Positions 19,712-28,900 of a stretch of DNA of 62,874 bases are shown in pieces (position 1 is the first letter of the stretch; each line of letters begins with the position of its first letter). Source of the DNA: Symploca sp. SIO2C1 (lineage in GTDB: Bacteria; Cyanobacteriota; Cyanobacteriia; Cyanobacteriales; Coleofasciculaceae); contig JAAHGL010000004.1 of assembly GCA_010692635.1 (NCBI GenBank), forward strand, positions 1 to 62,874. Reading direction: 5' to 3'. The notes beneath the pieces were generated by a model. The model was not told the DNA's origin. It saw nothing but the letters and a program-made list of their open reading frames with translations, and ran no database searches. A program made the position numbers and the translations under genes.

Positions 19712-20295
19712 GTAGGTTGGGTGAAGCGTTCTTGCGGAGAAATTGTAGATCTTGACCCTCGCCCTAACAAGCGCAACCCAACACAGCAGCTTAAAGGTAA
19801 ATTGGGAGAAGCTTTTTTGCCGATTAATTGAGATAATAGCGATCGCGCAAACATTGCTAAAGGCGGATCAACTGGTGCTGGTGTGATCGCACAATAAACC
19901 TAATTCGGGCTTGCTGTATAAGTGTGGAAGCAATACCAGACAAGGCTTTTAATCATTTTTTTGCCCCAAAAAGTCCAAGGTTTTTGAGCCCATCGATACA
20001 ATTTCCTTGCACCATCGTAGGAAAACACCCGCTTAAATTCCGAATATGAGGTAAAAGTAAGCAGATTTTTAAGAGCTACTTTCACTTCAATTAATTGCCT
20101 CAAAGAGTTGTGCAGCAAGCGATAGTACACTCTTTACTTGTTACTTATTACTTATTACTTATTACTTGAAAACCAGAAAATTACGACTTATTCAGCAAGC
20201 CCTAATTCAACGTGGTAGACTCGGCGTTGGGTTGCGCTCTTGGTTTTGCTCCCAAGATGATGGCTTCAATCCTTACAACACTTCACCCAACCTAC
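19712..20295. repeat. Large palindromic element interrupted by a MITE
   Basis: Outer arms GTAGGTTGGGTGAAG (19712-19726) and CTTCACCCAACCTAC (20281-20295) are perfect reverse complements. So are the inner arms GCGCAACCCAAC (19771-19782) and GTTGGGTTGCGC (20226-20237). The MITE at 19907-20202 lies between them, which suggests a nested insertion. The flanks from 19490 to 20616 otherwise show no gene. Confidence 0.7.
19907..20202. mobile_element. MITE with GGGCTTGCTG terminal inverted repeats, copy 1
   Basis: The 296-bp element has ends GGGCTTGCTGTATAAG (19907-19922) and CTTATTCAGCAAGCCC (20187-20202). It is flanked by the direct repeat TAATTC at 19901-19906 and 20203-20208, a 6-bp target duplication. 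Inside is a TTACTTA heptamer array (about 20133-20166). It carries no transposase, so it would need one in trans. Related copies are at 31799-32093, with truncated ones at 33358-33502 and about 34390-34438. Confidence 0.82.
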
Positions 20296-20616
20296 AAAAT
20301 CTGCGATCATACTAATAAAGCGAAAGCTATATTAGTAACTAATGGTAATCGCATCTTAGTTAAATTTTCAAATTACCGTAAACTGTTCTAAAATTGGACT
20401 TGATAATTGAGATTGTACCCCGATAAAAGATTTAGGCTCTGGTTGATGTGTACCAGACCTATGAGGCAACATTCCTTTAGGGATATAAAAAAACATTCTG
20501 TATACTCGCCACCAACCTTGTCAGAGTTTAAGGTGTTTACCTGGTGCGGTAGCGCTACCGCAGGTAATCGCTTGCTATACTTTCATCAAGTAGACATTTT
20601 TCCCTTGTGCCAATTT

Positions 20617-20847
20617 ATGAACTACCGAGACATCATTACAATTGAGCCTGAAAAACGTGGTGGTAAGCCTTGCGTCCGTGGCTTGCGTATTACAGTCTAT
20701 GAAGTGCTTGAGTACCTAGCTTCCGAGATGACTGAAGCAGAAATTCTCGACGATTTTCCCGATCTGACGCGAGAAGATTTAAAAGCCTGCATTGCTTATG
20801 CTGCTGATCGTGAGCGTCGGTTTATGACTGCCCCATTATCTGCATGA
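20617..20847 (+). CDS. DUF433 antitoxin
   Basis: The 76-residue product starting MNYRDIITIEPEKRGGKPCV matches the DUF433 winged-helix family, here paired with a PIN-like toxin. RGLRITVYEVLEYLASEM and the C-terminal LTREDLKACIAYAADRERR are the core. I prefer the ATG at 20617 because the open frame continues upstream without family similarity. Its stop overlaps the start of the next gene by four bases (ATGA), which implies translational coupling. In this family the antitoxin normally neutralises the toxin and represses the operon; that role is inferred. The last 45 residues recur exactly at the end of the haemagglutinin-like protein at 46103-49621. Confidence 0.85.
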   Translation: MNYRDIITIEPEKRGGKPCVRGLRITVYEVLEYLASEMTEAEILDDFPDLTREDLKACIAYAADRERRFMTAPLSA

Positions 20848-21176
20848 AACTACTTTTTGATGAAAATCTATCGCCTAAATTACCAAACCGTTTGAGCGAT
20901 CTTTTCCCCAACTCACTTCATGTTCGAGATGTGGGCATGAAAGCAACAATTGACCCAATAGTTTGGGATTATGCAAAAGATAATGATTTAATGATCGTCT
21001 CGAAAGATGCTGACATGCACGATCTGAGTTTAGTATTTGGAAATCCACCGAAAGTTATTTGGCTTCGCCTGGGGAACTGTTCGACATTACAAGTTGAAAA
21101 TTTACTGCGTCGGGAGTTTAGCGCGATCGAATTATTTTACCAAGATGAGACTTTATCCCTACTTGCTTTATCATGA
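20844..21176 (+). CDS. DUF5615 PIN-like toxin, copy 1
   Basis: The 110-residue protein begins MKLLFDENLSPKL, the usual start of DUF5615/Mut7-C-like PIN-fold proteins. Acidic residues placed as in PIN nucleases are visible: D6 and E7 in LLFDEN, and the DWD/KDADMHD region (D-N-D near 46-48 and VSKDADMHD). PIN toxins cleave RNA, but for this subfamily the activity is inferred. It overlaps the DUF433 antitoxin by 4 bp. A second copy differing at three residues lies at 49618-49950. Confidence 0.85.
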   Translation: MKLLFDENLSPKLPNRLSDLFPNSLHVRDVGMKATIDPIVWDYAKDNDLMIVSKDADMHDLSLVFGNPPKVIWLRLGNCSTLQVENLLRREFSAIELFYQDETLSLLALS

Positions 21177-21250
21177 TCTGTTAGGGGTCAGAATCAGTTT
21201 CCCCGGTAACGAAGTACAATAGGAATCGCGCAAAAATAACTTACCTATTT

Positions 21251-21352
21251 AGTTGTTTGTTTAAGAAAAACTTTCTAACAAATAACAAACAACCAAGCGG
21301 CGGGCGGCTATCCCTCCCATCCTTAGAAGGAATGGGAGGGATAGCCGCTTTC
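21251..21352. repeat. Dispersed IS-end-like repeat with 17-bp hairpin, copy 1
   Basis: The arms at 21304-21320 and 21332-21348 are exact reverse complements beginning GCGGCTATCCCTCCCAT. With the upstream CTTTCTAACAAATAAC block the segment matches 56573-56680. It resembles the structured ends left by IS200/IS605 transposons. It could also terminate the toxin-antitoxin transcript. Confidence 0.65.
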
Positions 21353-21447
21353 GGTGAGATGCAAACTTCATTGGTCAAATTTTAGATAATAGTGCGTTGA
21401 TTGGAGAACTATAGCGTTTTTTCGTTTTTTTCTGAAACACATCTCGT

Positions 21448-21539
21448 TAAGCTGTTGTGCATTTAAATTGAAAATTATTACTGACGCGGTGACTTGTTAA
21501 AAGGGGAATGTGGAGATTGGTACTAAGTAGTTTAAATGC
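21448..21539. repeat. Dispersed repeat with GCATTTAAA/TTTAAATGC ends, copy 2
   Basis: Reverse-oriented copy of 809-892. The ends and the GTCAGTAATAATT block are conserved, while the centre differs and is eight bases longer. Confidence 0.7.
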
Positions 21540-21675
21540 TTCCTAGTTTATTCATTTCTCTGTTACCTGTTTCTCGCTGCCTGTTCTTTTTACAGACCAT
21601 TCAGTGTTGATGAACCAGATAAACAGTCTATAGACTAAGATGAGATTACCCTGATTTTGACAACATAGTTTCTCA

Positions 21676-23628
21676 ATGAACAAAACTTCTAATAACCCAC
21701 AACCCAAACTAAGTCCAGAAGAAGCCAAAGAGCAGTACCAATACAACTATAATTACATTCCACCATTAGCAATGGTAGAGCATTTGCCGCCAAACGAAAA
21801 TTTCTCCACAGATTTGGGTGTGATGGTGGCAAGACAAGCGTTCGAGCTATTGGTAAATACTCTTACTGTCAATAAGAACCGGTTGCCCACGGCAGATGAG
21901 ATCAAGAGTTTTTTGTGTCAAACCTTCCGGCAAACTTTATGTGAAGAAATCAAAAAGAAGCGTTTTGATATATATGGGCGATTACTGGTATTAGGAGTAC
22001 AAATCCTCTTTTGTCGTATCAGTACTCCCGGGGAGCATAAAGAAGTTAAGCCCTTCATAACTAGTCTGGAAGGTTCACTGGGAAAAGATTTTTTAAAATC
22101 ATTATTAGGTCAACTTCTTAAGGATATAAAAAAGGAGCTACAAGAAAATGCTGTCAATATCAAAGCTGATAGCATCGAAGACTTCAAGGAACTGTTCAAG
22201 ACTATTGAGTTACCGCAAATCGCTTACACATTCCAGAAGGATGAAGCCTTTGCCTACATGCGGATTGCCGGTCCTAATCCAGTCATGATTAAACGTGTGA
22301 GCAAAGCTGATGAGCGGTTGCCCATCACTAACGAGCAGTATCAAGAAGTGATGGGGACTGAGGATTCTCTAGAAGCGGCAATGGAGTCAGGAAGGCTCTA
22401 CCTCGCTGACTATTCAATCTTTGCAAACGCTGTTAATGGTACCTATACTGGGCTTCTTTATCCCCATCCTGAAATTCAAAAGTACCTTTATTCTCCTTTG
22501 GCACTGTTTGCTGTACCTCCAGGCTCTGATCCGAATCGGATGCTAAAACCTGTTGCTATTCAATGTAACTCACAGCCGGGACCGAAGAATCCTATCATTA
22601 CCCCAAAGACTGGTGAGTATGCTTGGTTGATTGCTAAAACTGTAGTTCAGATTGCCGATGCTAACTACCATGAAGCAGTTAGTCATTTAGGTAGAACTCA
22701 CCTGTTTATCGAACCTTTTGCGATCGCAACTCCCCGAAATTTATCTAAGACACACCGCCTCAGACTATTGCTAGAGCCTCATTTTCAAGGCACATTAGCA
22801 ATCAACAATGCTGCTCAGCAAAGTCTGGTTCCACCTCGTGGTGGTGTTGATGGTTTACTATCTTGTATCATTGATAACTCTCGTGTTCTGGCTGTTCTAG
22901 GGCTGCAATCCTATGGCTTTAACAGTGCTATGCTGCCAAAACAGCTCAAAGAGCGGGAGGTAGATGATACTGAGGCGTTACCGGTTTATCCTTACCGAGA
23001 TGATGCTCTGTTGATTTGGGATGCCATTCATGAATGGGTATCGGCTTATCTGAGCCTTTATTACAAGTCTGACAAGGATATCCAACAGGAGCAAAGACTA
23101 GATGTTAAAGAAGATAAAGAACTACAGGCTTGGGCGAAGGAGTTAACTGACTTTAACGGTGGACGGGTTATAGAGTTTGGTAATCAAGGAAGCGGGAAAA
23201 TTCACACCCTTGAGTATTTGATTAAAGCGGCAACCTTGATTATTTTTACTGCCAGTGCCCAACATGCAGCAGTGAACTTTCCACAGTTGGGGTTGATGAG
23301 CTTTGCACCATCCATGCCTACAGCAGGGTATATACCAGCCAAATCACTCGGTTCAGATACTACTGAGGAAGATTATCTTAACCTGTTACCTCCCCTCAAC
23401 CAGGCTCAGGATCAGCTAAACTTGCTCTATCTGTTAGGCTCTACCTATTACACAACATTAGGGCAGTATGAGGATAATCATTTTAGTGATCCTCAGGTGC
23501 AAGAGCCCTTGCAAGCTTTTCAAAAAAGGCTCAAAGAGATTGAAGCAATCATTGAGCAACGGAATTTTGGCTGTCCCAATTACCAATATTTGCGGCCGTC
23601 TAAGATCCCTCAGAGTATTAACATTTGA
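21676..23628 (+). CDS. Lipoxygenase, paralogue 1
   Basis: Lipoxygenases insert O2 into polyunsaturated fatty acids to make fatty acid hydroperoxides, using a non-haem iron. The 650-residue product carries the diagnostic segment HEAVSHLGRTH (332-342), whose second and third His (337, 342) are the first two iron ligands. It also has H530 and N534 in SAQHAAVNFPQ, and the obligatory C-terminal isoleucine (ends PQSINI). The substrate-helix region AWLIAKTVVQIADANYHE and WDAIHEWVSAYL are also typical. No PLAT/C2 domain is visible; the N-terminus is a short helical domain as in bacterial enzymes. A close paralogue follows in tandem. No signal peptide is seen. Regiospecificity cannot be read from sequence alone. 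Confidence 0.93.
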   Translation: MNKTSNNPQPKLSPEEAKEQYQYNYNYIPPLAMVEHLPPNENFSTDLGVMVARQAFELLVNTLTVNKNRLPTADEIKSFLCQTFRQTLCEEIKKKRFDIYGRLLVLGVQILFCRISTPGEHKEVKPFITSLEGSLGKDFLKSLLGQLLKDIKKELQENAVNIKADSIEDFKELFKTIELPQIAYTFQKDEAFAYMRIAGPNPVMIKRVSKADERLPITNEQYQEVMGTEDSLEAAMESGRLYLADYSIFANAVNGTYTGLLYPHPEIQKYLYSPLALFAVPPGSDPNRMLKPVAIQCNSQPGPKNPIITPKTGEYAWLIAKTVVQIADANYHEAVSHLGRTHLFIEPFAIATPRNLSKTHRLRLLLEPHFQGTLAINNAAQQSLVPPRGGVDGLLSCIIDNSRVLAVLGLQSYGFNSAMLPKQLKEREVDDTEALPVYPYRDDALLIWDAIHEWVSAYLSLYYKSDKDIQQEQRLDVKEDKELQAWAKELTDFNGGRVIEFGNQGSGKIHTLEYLIKAATLIIFTASAQHAAVNFPQLGLMSFAPSMPTAGYIPAKSLGSDTTEEDYLNLLPPLNQAQDQLNLLYLLGSTYYTTLGQYEDNHFSDPQVQEPLQAFQKRLKEIEAIIEQRNFGCPNYQYLRPSKIPQSINI

Positions 23629-23641
23629 TTCAATAACTCAT

Positions 23642-23662
23642 CCCCCGGCTAAAGAACGGGGG
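23642..23662. repeat. CCCCCG/CGGGGG hairpin, IS200/IS605-end-like
   Basis: The motif TCATCCCCCGGCTAAAG with its CGGGGGATTT arm resembles the subterminal hairpins of IS200/IS605 family transposons. A related motif is at 56523-56553. There is no transposase gene beside it. Confidence 0.5.
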
Positions 23663-23698
23663 ATTTCGTGTTATTTGTTGTTAGTTGTTAGTTGTTTG

Positions 23699-23881
23699 TC
23701 AAGAGCTCCTGAGGAGCGCTTCGGGTCCCCAATTGAATGGGAGAAACTAGAATTATTTCTCGTTTCTCGTAACTGGCAAGATGCCAGTTCCACAATTGAT
23801 ACCCTACACCCTCACTCGCCTTGGAGTGTTTCTCAAGAGCTCCCTAGGAGCACTTCGCGCCCCCAATTGAATGGGAGAAAC
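23699..23881. repeat. Pair of ~49-bp direct repeats between the lipoxygenase genes
   Basis: 23699-23747 and 23833-23881 are near-identical. Each starts TCAAGAGCTCC, carries a short GAGC palindrome, and ends CCAATTGAATGGGAGAAAC. Between them lies the palindrome ACTGGCAAGATGCCAGT, which also occurs near 19591-19607. Confidence 0.75.
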
Positions 23882-23887
23882 AATTCT

Positions 23888-23966
23888 TTTCCATTGGCCA
23901 TTAGCCATTAGCCATTAGCCATTAGCCATTAGCTATTAGCGCATGAGCATGTTTCTCGAGAGTAAG
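23888..23966. repeat. AATGGCT array with conserved flank, copy 1 (reversed)
   Basis: Units read GCCATTA on this strand and end in GCGCATGAGCATGTTTCTCG. The same array-flank junction, in the other orientation, occurs at 44366-44440 and 62670-62742. Confidence 0.7.
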
Positions 23967-23992
23967 ATGTGTTTGGCATACGAAGTTATTGT

Positions 23993-23998
23993 AAGGAG
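23993..23998 (+). promoter_or_regulatory. Strong Shine-Dalgarno before second lipoxygenase
   Basis: AAGGAG ends five bases before the ATG at 24004, a better site than most genes here have. It fixes the start. Confidence 0.75.
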
Positions 23999-24003
23999 TC
24001 ACT

Positions 24004-25929
24004 ATGTCTAATACATCATTGCTTAATGCTTTCGAGCAGAGAAAAAGCCTAACAGAAGCTAGAGAGCAATACCAATATAACTATACTTATATTCCACCAT
24101 TAGCTATGGTAGATAAACTGCCATCCGGGGAAGGCTTCTCTTTCTCTTGGTCTTTGATGGTGGCCCAGCAAGTATTCAAATTATTGAGAAATACTATTAC
24201 TGCTAATCGTGGCGATCGCGGTCAGCAGTTTATGCTAAATAATGATGTAAAGCCTTTTTTGCGACAAACCCTCCAGAAAACCTTAGTTGCAGAGAGCAGA
24301 AAGGAGCATCTCAATCTATATGGAAAACTAGTGCGATTTGTGCCCCAACTCCTCTTCCGTCATATTCCTAACAGTCTTGATGAAGTTGAATTCTTCTTAA
24401 ACTCTCTGACAAAGTTACTGGGAAACGACTTTCTCGAACCATTATTAGGTCAAATTTTTGAGGATCTCAAAAAAGAGGCTCCCATGCTCCAAGCTACGAG
24501 CTTAGAGGATTTCAAGGAGTTGTTCCAGACTATTGATTTACCGGCAATTGCTAACACATTCCAGGAGGATGAAGTCTTTGCCTACATGCGGGTTGCAGGT
24601 GCTAATCCAGTCATAATTGAGCAGATGAGCTCAGCAGATAAGCGGTTGCCCATCACCAACGAACAGTATCAAGAAGTGATGGGATCTGATGACTCGCTAG
24701 AAGCAGCAATGGAGTCAGGAAGACTCTACCTTGCTGATTATTCAATCTTGGCAGGGGCGATTAATGGTACCTATACTGGGTTTCTTCATCCCCATCTCCA
24801 GATTCAGAAGTACCTCTATTCTCCTTTAGCTCTGTTTGCAGTACCTCCAGGCTCCGATCCGAATCGGATGCTACAACCTGTTGCTATTCAATGTCACTCA
24901 CAACCGAGTCCTGAGAATCCTATCATTACCCCAAAGACTGGTGAGTATGCTTGGTTGATTGCCAAAACTGTGGTTCAAATTGCTGATACTAACTTCCATG
25001 AAGCTGTCAGTCATCTGGCTCGAACTCACCTGTTTGTCGGACCTTTTGCGATCGCAACTCCCCGACAGTTATCGAATACACATCCCCTTAGTCTATTGCT
25101 AGAGCCTCATTTTGAAGGTACATTAGCGATCAACAATGCTGCTCAAAAAAGCCTGATCTCATCCGGTGGTGGTGTAGACAGTTTACTCTCCTCTAGTATT
25201 GATAACTCTCGTGTCCTGGCTGTTATCGGGCTGCAAACCTATAGCTTTAACCAAGCTATGCTGCCAAAACAGCTTAAGAGTCGGGGTGTAGATAATACTC
25301 AGCAGTTGCCGGTTTATCCTTACCGAGATGATGCTCTGCTGATTTGGGATGCTATTTATCAATGGGTGTCGGCTTATCTGAGTTTATACTACAAATCTGA
25401 TGAGGATATCCAACAGGATCAAGAACTACAAGCCTGGGCAAAGGAGTTAACTGACTTTAATGGTGGACGGGTGATAGACTTTGGTGAAGAGAATGGGCAA
25501 ATTCAAACCCTTAAGTATCTTACTGAAGCAGCAACCTTGATTATTTTTACCGCTAGTGCTCAACATGCGGCAGTGAACTTTCCTCAATTGGGCTTGATGA
25601 GCTATGCTCCATCTATGCCCACAGCAGGGTACTTACCTGTGGAATCACTGGGTTCACATACCACTGAGCAAGATTATCTTAACCTGTTACCCCCCCGAAA
25701 CCAGGCTCAGGATCAGCTAAATCTGCTCTATTTGCTTGGCTCCACATATTTCACCGAATTAGGGCAGTATGAGAATGGTCACTTTAATGATCCTAGGGTG
25801 CAAACCCCTTTGCAAACCTTTAAACAAAAGCTTGAAGAGATTGAAGCAACCATTGAGCAGCGGAATTTAGCGCGTCCTGCTTACCAATATTTGTTACCGT
25901 CTAAGATCCCTCAGAGTATTAACATTTGA
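24004..25929 (+). CDS. Lipoxygenase, paralogue 2
   Basis: This 641-residue protein aligns with the preceding lipoxygenase from end to end and differs mainly in the first 200 residues and in a shorter loop near residue 470. The iron ligands are intact: H337 and H342 in HEAVSHLARTH, H521 and N525 in SAQHAAVNFPQ, and the terminal Ile of PQSINI. It likely makes fatty acid hydroperoxides. The segment around SGGGVDSLLSS lies where stereospecificity is set in the family, and it differs from paralogue 1 (PRGGVDGLLSC), so product profiles may differ. It is 375 bp downstream of paralogue 1, with repeats and palindromes between, and has its own good ribosome binding site. Confidence 0.93.
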   Translation: MSNTSLLNAFEQRKSLTEAREQYQYNYTYIPPLAMVDKLPSGEGFSFSWSLMVAQQVFKLLRNTITANRGDRGQQFMLNNDVKPFLRQTLQKTLVAESRKEHLNLYGKLVRFVPQLLFRHIPNSLDEVEFFLNSLTKLLGNDFLEPLLGQIFEDLKKEAPMLQATSLEDFKELFQTIDLPAIANTFQEDEVFAYMRVAGANPVIIEQMSSADKRLPITNEQYQEVMGSDDSLEAAMESGRLYLADYSILAGAINGTYTGFLHPHLQIQKYLYSPLALFAVPPGSDPNRMLQPVAIQCHSQPSPENPIITPKTGEYAWLIAKTVVQIADTNFHEAVSHLARTHLFVGPFAIATPRQLSNTHPLSLLLEPHFEGTLAINNAAQKSLISSGGGVDSLLSSSIDNSRVLAVIGLQTYSFNQAMLPKQLKSRGVDNTQQLPVYPYRDDALLIWDAIYQWVSAYLSLYYKSDEDIQQDQELQAWAKELTDFNGGRVIDFGEENGQIQTLKYLTEAATLIIFTASAQHAAVNFPQLGLMSYAPSMPTAGYLPVESLGSHTTEQDYLNLLPPRNQAQDQLNLLYLLGSTYFTELGQYENGHFNDPRVQTPLQTFKQKLEEIEATIEQRNLARPAYQYLLPSKIPQSINI

Positions 25930-25940
25930 GGCTATTATCA

Positions 25941-25998
25941 ATTGATAATTGATAATTGATAATTGATAATTGATTAATTTGGTCTAAGACCTCTTCGT
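25941..25998. repeat. AATTGAT array plus GGTCTAAGACC palindrome, copy 2
   Basis: The palindrome at 25981-25991 contains the stop codon (TAG, read on the minus strand at 25986-25984) of the AAA/GAF/cyclase gene. The element therefore supplies that gene's final residues and stop. Confidence 0.78.
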
Positions 25999-28900
25999 TA
26001 TCGAACCTGAATCATCAAACCTCCAGACACCATCCCAGTCTTCTGGTGGTGGTTCGTGGAGTAACTGCTGACAACGAGTCAGGTGTAACTGTGCGGCTTT
26101 ATCATTCTCATCAATCTCCAGAACTCTGGTAAACTCGGCTATGGCTTGAGTAAACTTGCGATCGAGGTAATATTCCCGTCCCTGATGGTAGTGTTCAAGT
26201 AACTGCTTCTGCTTGCTGGTTAATCGTTTGCGTAGTGGTCCTCTACGAATTTCTAGTAGTTCATAAATAGGCACAGGTTTGGTCTTGCCTTTTACCGGAA
26301 TTCGGTCAAGTTCCTTAACCCAAATCCTCTCCTTACAAGGCTTATAAGTGTTAGAACTGATGAGGATGCCACAGCCAGATTGCTCACTCATCTCCTTCAT
26401 GCGAGTATCTAGATTTATAGCATTCCCAAAAGTTAACTCCATGCGCTTACTGGAAGCAATTTTGCTGCTAATGACATTATCAGCATAGATGCCAATACCT
26501 ATCGGAAGTATGGGCTTATTCTCTTGGAGGCGTATCCGATTGAATTCCTGCAACCGTCGGCGCATTTCCACTGCTGTTTGTATAGCACACCAAGCATGAT
26601 CTTTTTGAGGTAGGGATGAACCAAAAATAGCGGTGATAGTATCGTAAATAGATTTATCGAGAGTACCTTTATACTTATAAATCGGTTCTACCATTATCTC
26701 CCAATATTCGTTAATCAAAACCTCCACTTCTTGACTATTCATACTTTCACTCAAGGTAGTGAAGTTAAGAATATTGGAAGACAAAACTGACACTTCTTTT
26801 GTGAGCTGACCTGTTTTATCCGTAAAAAGCATCCCACTAGAAACACTACGGAGAAGCTCTCGTTGCTCTTGTTTATGTTGCTCATCATTACTATCATTAA
26901 TCATCACCAAGGTACTGTAGACTTGAGTAGCATCACTCTCATCCACAATTGAGTTAATAGATAGATTAACAATGTATTTTTCTTCAGTTCCGTAGGAAAG
27001 TAAAGTTTGTTCTGGGTAGTACTGTTGTCGGTCTTTTTCATCTTTAGCTGCTAAAGCCGCATCAAACCATTGAGCAAAGTCAGTATCTTTAACCCGGATT
27101 AAGTCGCGCAAAGACTTACCTTCTATAGCACTCAACCCTAGAAAACTCTTGGCAATTTCATTAGCTAGGGTGATATTACCTGTCTTATCAGTAAAGATTA
27201 CTCCACCTGAAAAGCTACGAATAAGACTGAGCTGCTCTTGGGTTTGTTGCTTAACTGTACTAAATAGTTTGGCATTCTGGAGAGCAACACCAGCTTGTAG
27301 GTTAAAGGCATCCATAAACTCTTGATCGTTGTGATCAAAACTTGCCTTCCAGCAATCAGGTGCTTGTGGCCAATCAGCGGGATTGTATGGGGGGAAATTG
27401 CCCTGTTTCTTTTTGTTGAGTAATTGAGTAACACCAATCAATTCATCGTCCGTGTTAAACACAGGCATACATAATAAGCTACAAGTGCGATAACCAGTCT
27501 TCTGATCTGTTTGTTTAGCTGTTTCTGAATTAGGATAGTCATAGGCATCAAAAGAAATCCTCAATGGTTGATGAGTGGTAGCAACTTCACCAGCAAAACC
27601 TGCTTCTTTAGGAATGCGAATTTCTTGTAAAGTACCATCAGATCTCGGTATTTTTGTCCATAATTCATTGTGCTCATTGTCTAACAGCCAGACTGTACTG
27701 CGATCGGCATTCATCAATTTTTGTGCTTCTTCCATCACCTTCTTCAGGGTTTCTTCTAAGTCCAAGCTACTTTGACCAAGGGATTGGGTAGCTTTCATCA
27801 AGGCTGAAGCTGCCCGTTGTTTTTGGGCTGCCTTATAAAACAACTGGGATGACTGAATAATCAGCTGAATCGAACGAGCAAATTCAGCAAAAAGTTTTTC
27901 ATCAGCTGAGGTAAAGCCCTTGATATCAATTCGTTCAAATAAAGGTGCTTCTAGAGTAAGTGGTTGCTTTAATTTGTTGATTAATTGAGCAACTCCCACT
28001 AAATATCCTTGCTCATTTAACAGTGGTAAAGCTAGTAGTGTGTAGGTTCTATACCCAGTTTTTTTGTCAGTTTTTTTAGCGGTCTTAGAGCGTGGATCAT
28101 TATAGAAATCATAGGGAATCTTAACTACTTTCTTGGAAGTGGCTACTTCACCAGCAATTCCCTGATCTATACTAATCCTAATCTCTTCAGAACCACCACC
28201 CTTACCTTTAGCTACAATCGACCAGAGTTCATTTTTTTCTTCATCTAATAAGAAAATAGTGGTGCGATCTGCATTCAGAAGTTCCCCTGTTTTTAAGGTG
28301 ATGGAATTTAACATCTCTTTTATGATATCATCAAACCCCTTGCTTGCCAGCATACTGTCCATCATTGATAGGGTTTGATTGACAACTCCAAAGTCTAATT
28401 CTAGGCTGGAGATGATATATTTAAAACTTTCTGGAGTAAGGTGCTCGAAAAGCTCATGGACAGTTTTCTGGGTAGTGACGGCTAGCGCTGGATTGAGTTT
28501 TCCTTGTCTTCTTGCTTCTGAATACCTTTGAACTTCCTCTAAAGCTTTTTTAAATTCTCGTTTTTCCCATTCCTGGCTAGTAGTCAAGAACTGGTAATCC
28601 TCATGACTCAAGCTTTTATCAAGTGCCCATGCCAGAGCATCCTGCAATTTTGGTGCCCGCAATAGTTGAGAAGTATCTTGACAATTGGAATCTAACCAGG
28701 CTGTTATTGCTTCACTATAGGGTCGCAAATTAGCTAATTCTTGGTTAATCCAACTCCAATTAAAAATTGATTTATAAATGGGATTATAAAAGACCAATTT
28801 GCCCTGGCGCTTCACGACTAACCCAGAGAGTCGCAGTTTCATCTGTTCAAGACTATCATCAGCAGCAATTTCTCCTTGTTGCCAAATTTGTTGATATAGT

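Larger units (their letters stand above)
21177..21675. other. Intergenic region with strong hairpin and dispersed repeats
   Basis: No gene is seen. It contains an IS-end-like repeat (21251-21352) with a perfect 17-bp stem and a copy of the GCATTTAAA repeat (21448-21539) before the first lipoxygenase gene. Confidence 0.6.

Noticed and set aside
19900-20130. Minus-strand 76-residue protein in the MITE
   Set aside because: The frame is not preserved in the other copies (stop in copy 3, different sequence in copy 2), so the element is better seen as non-coding.
20407-20616. Longer N-terminus for the DUF433 protein
   Set aside because: The upstream residues do not resemble the family; the ATG at 20617 gives the standard domain.
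23468-23911. 147-residue open frame overlapping the first lipoxygenase end
   Set aside because: It is in another frame of the lipoxygenase gene and then runs through repeats; no family features.
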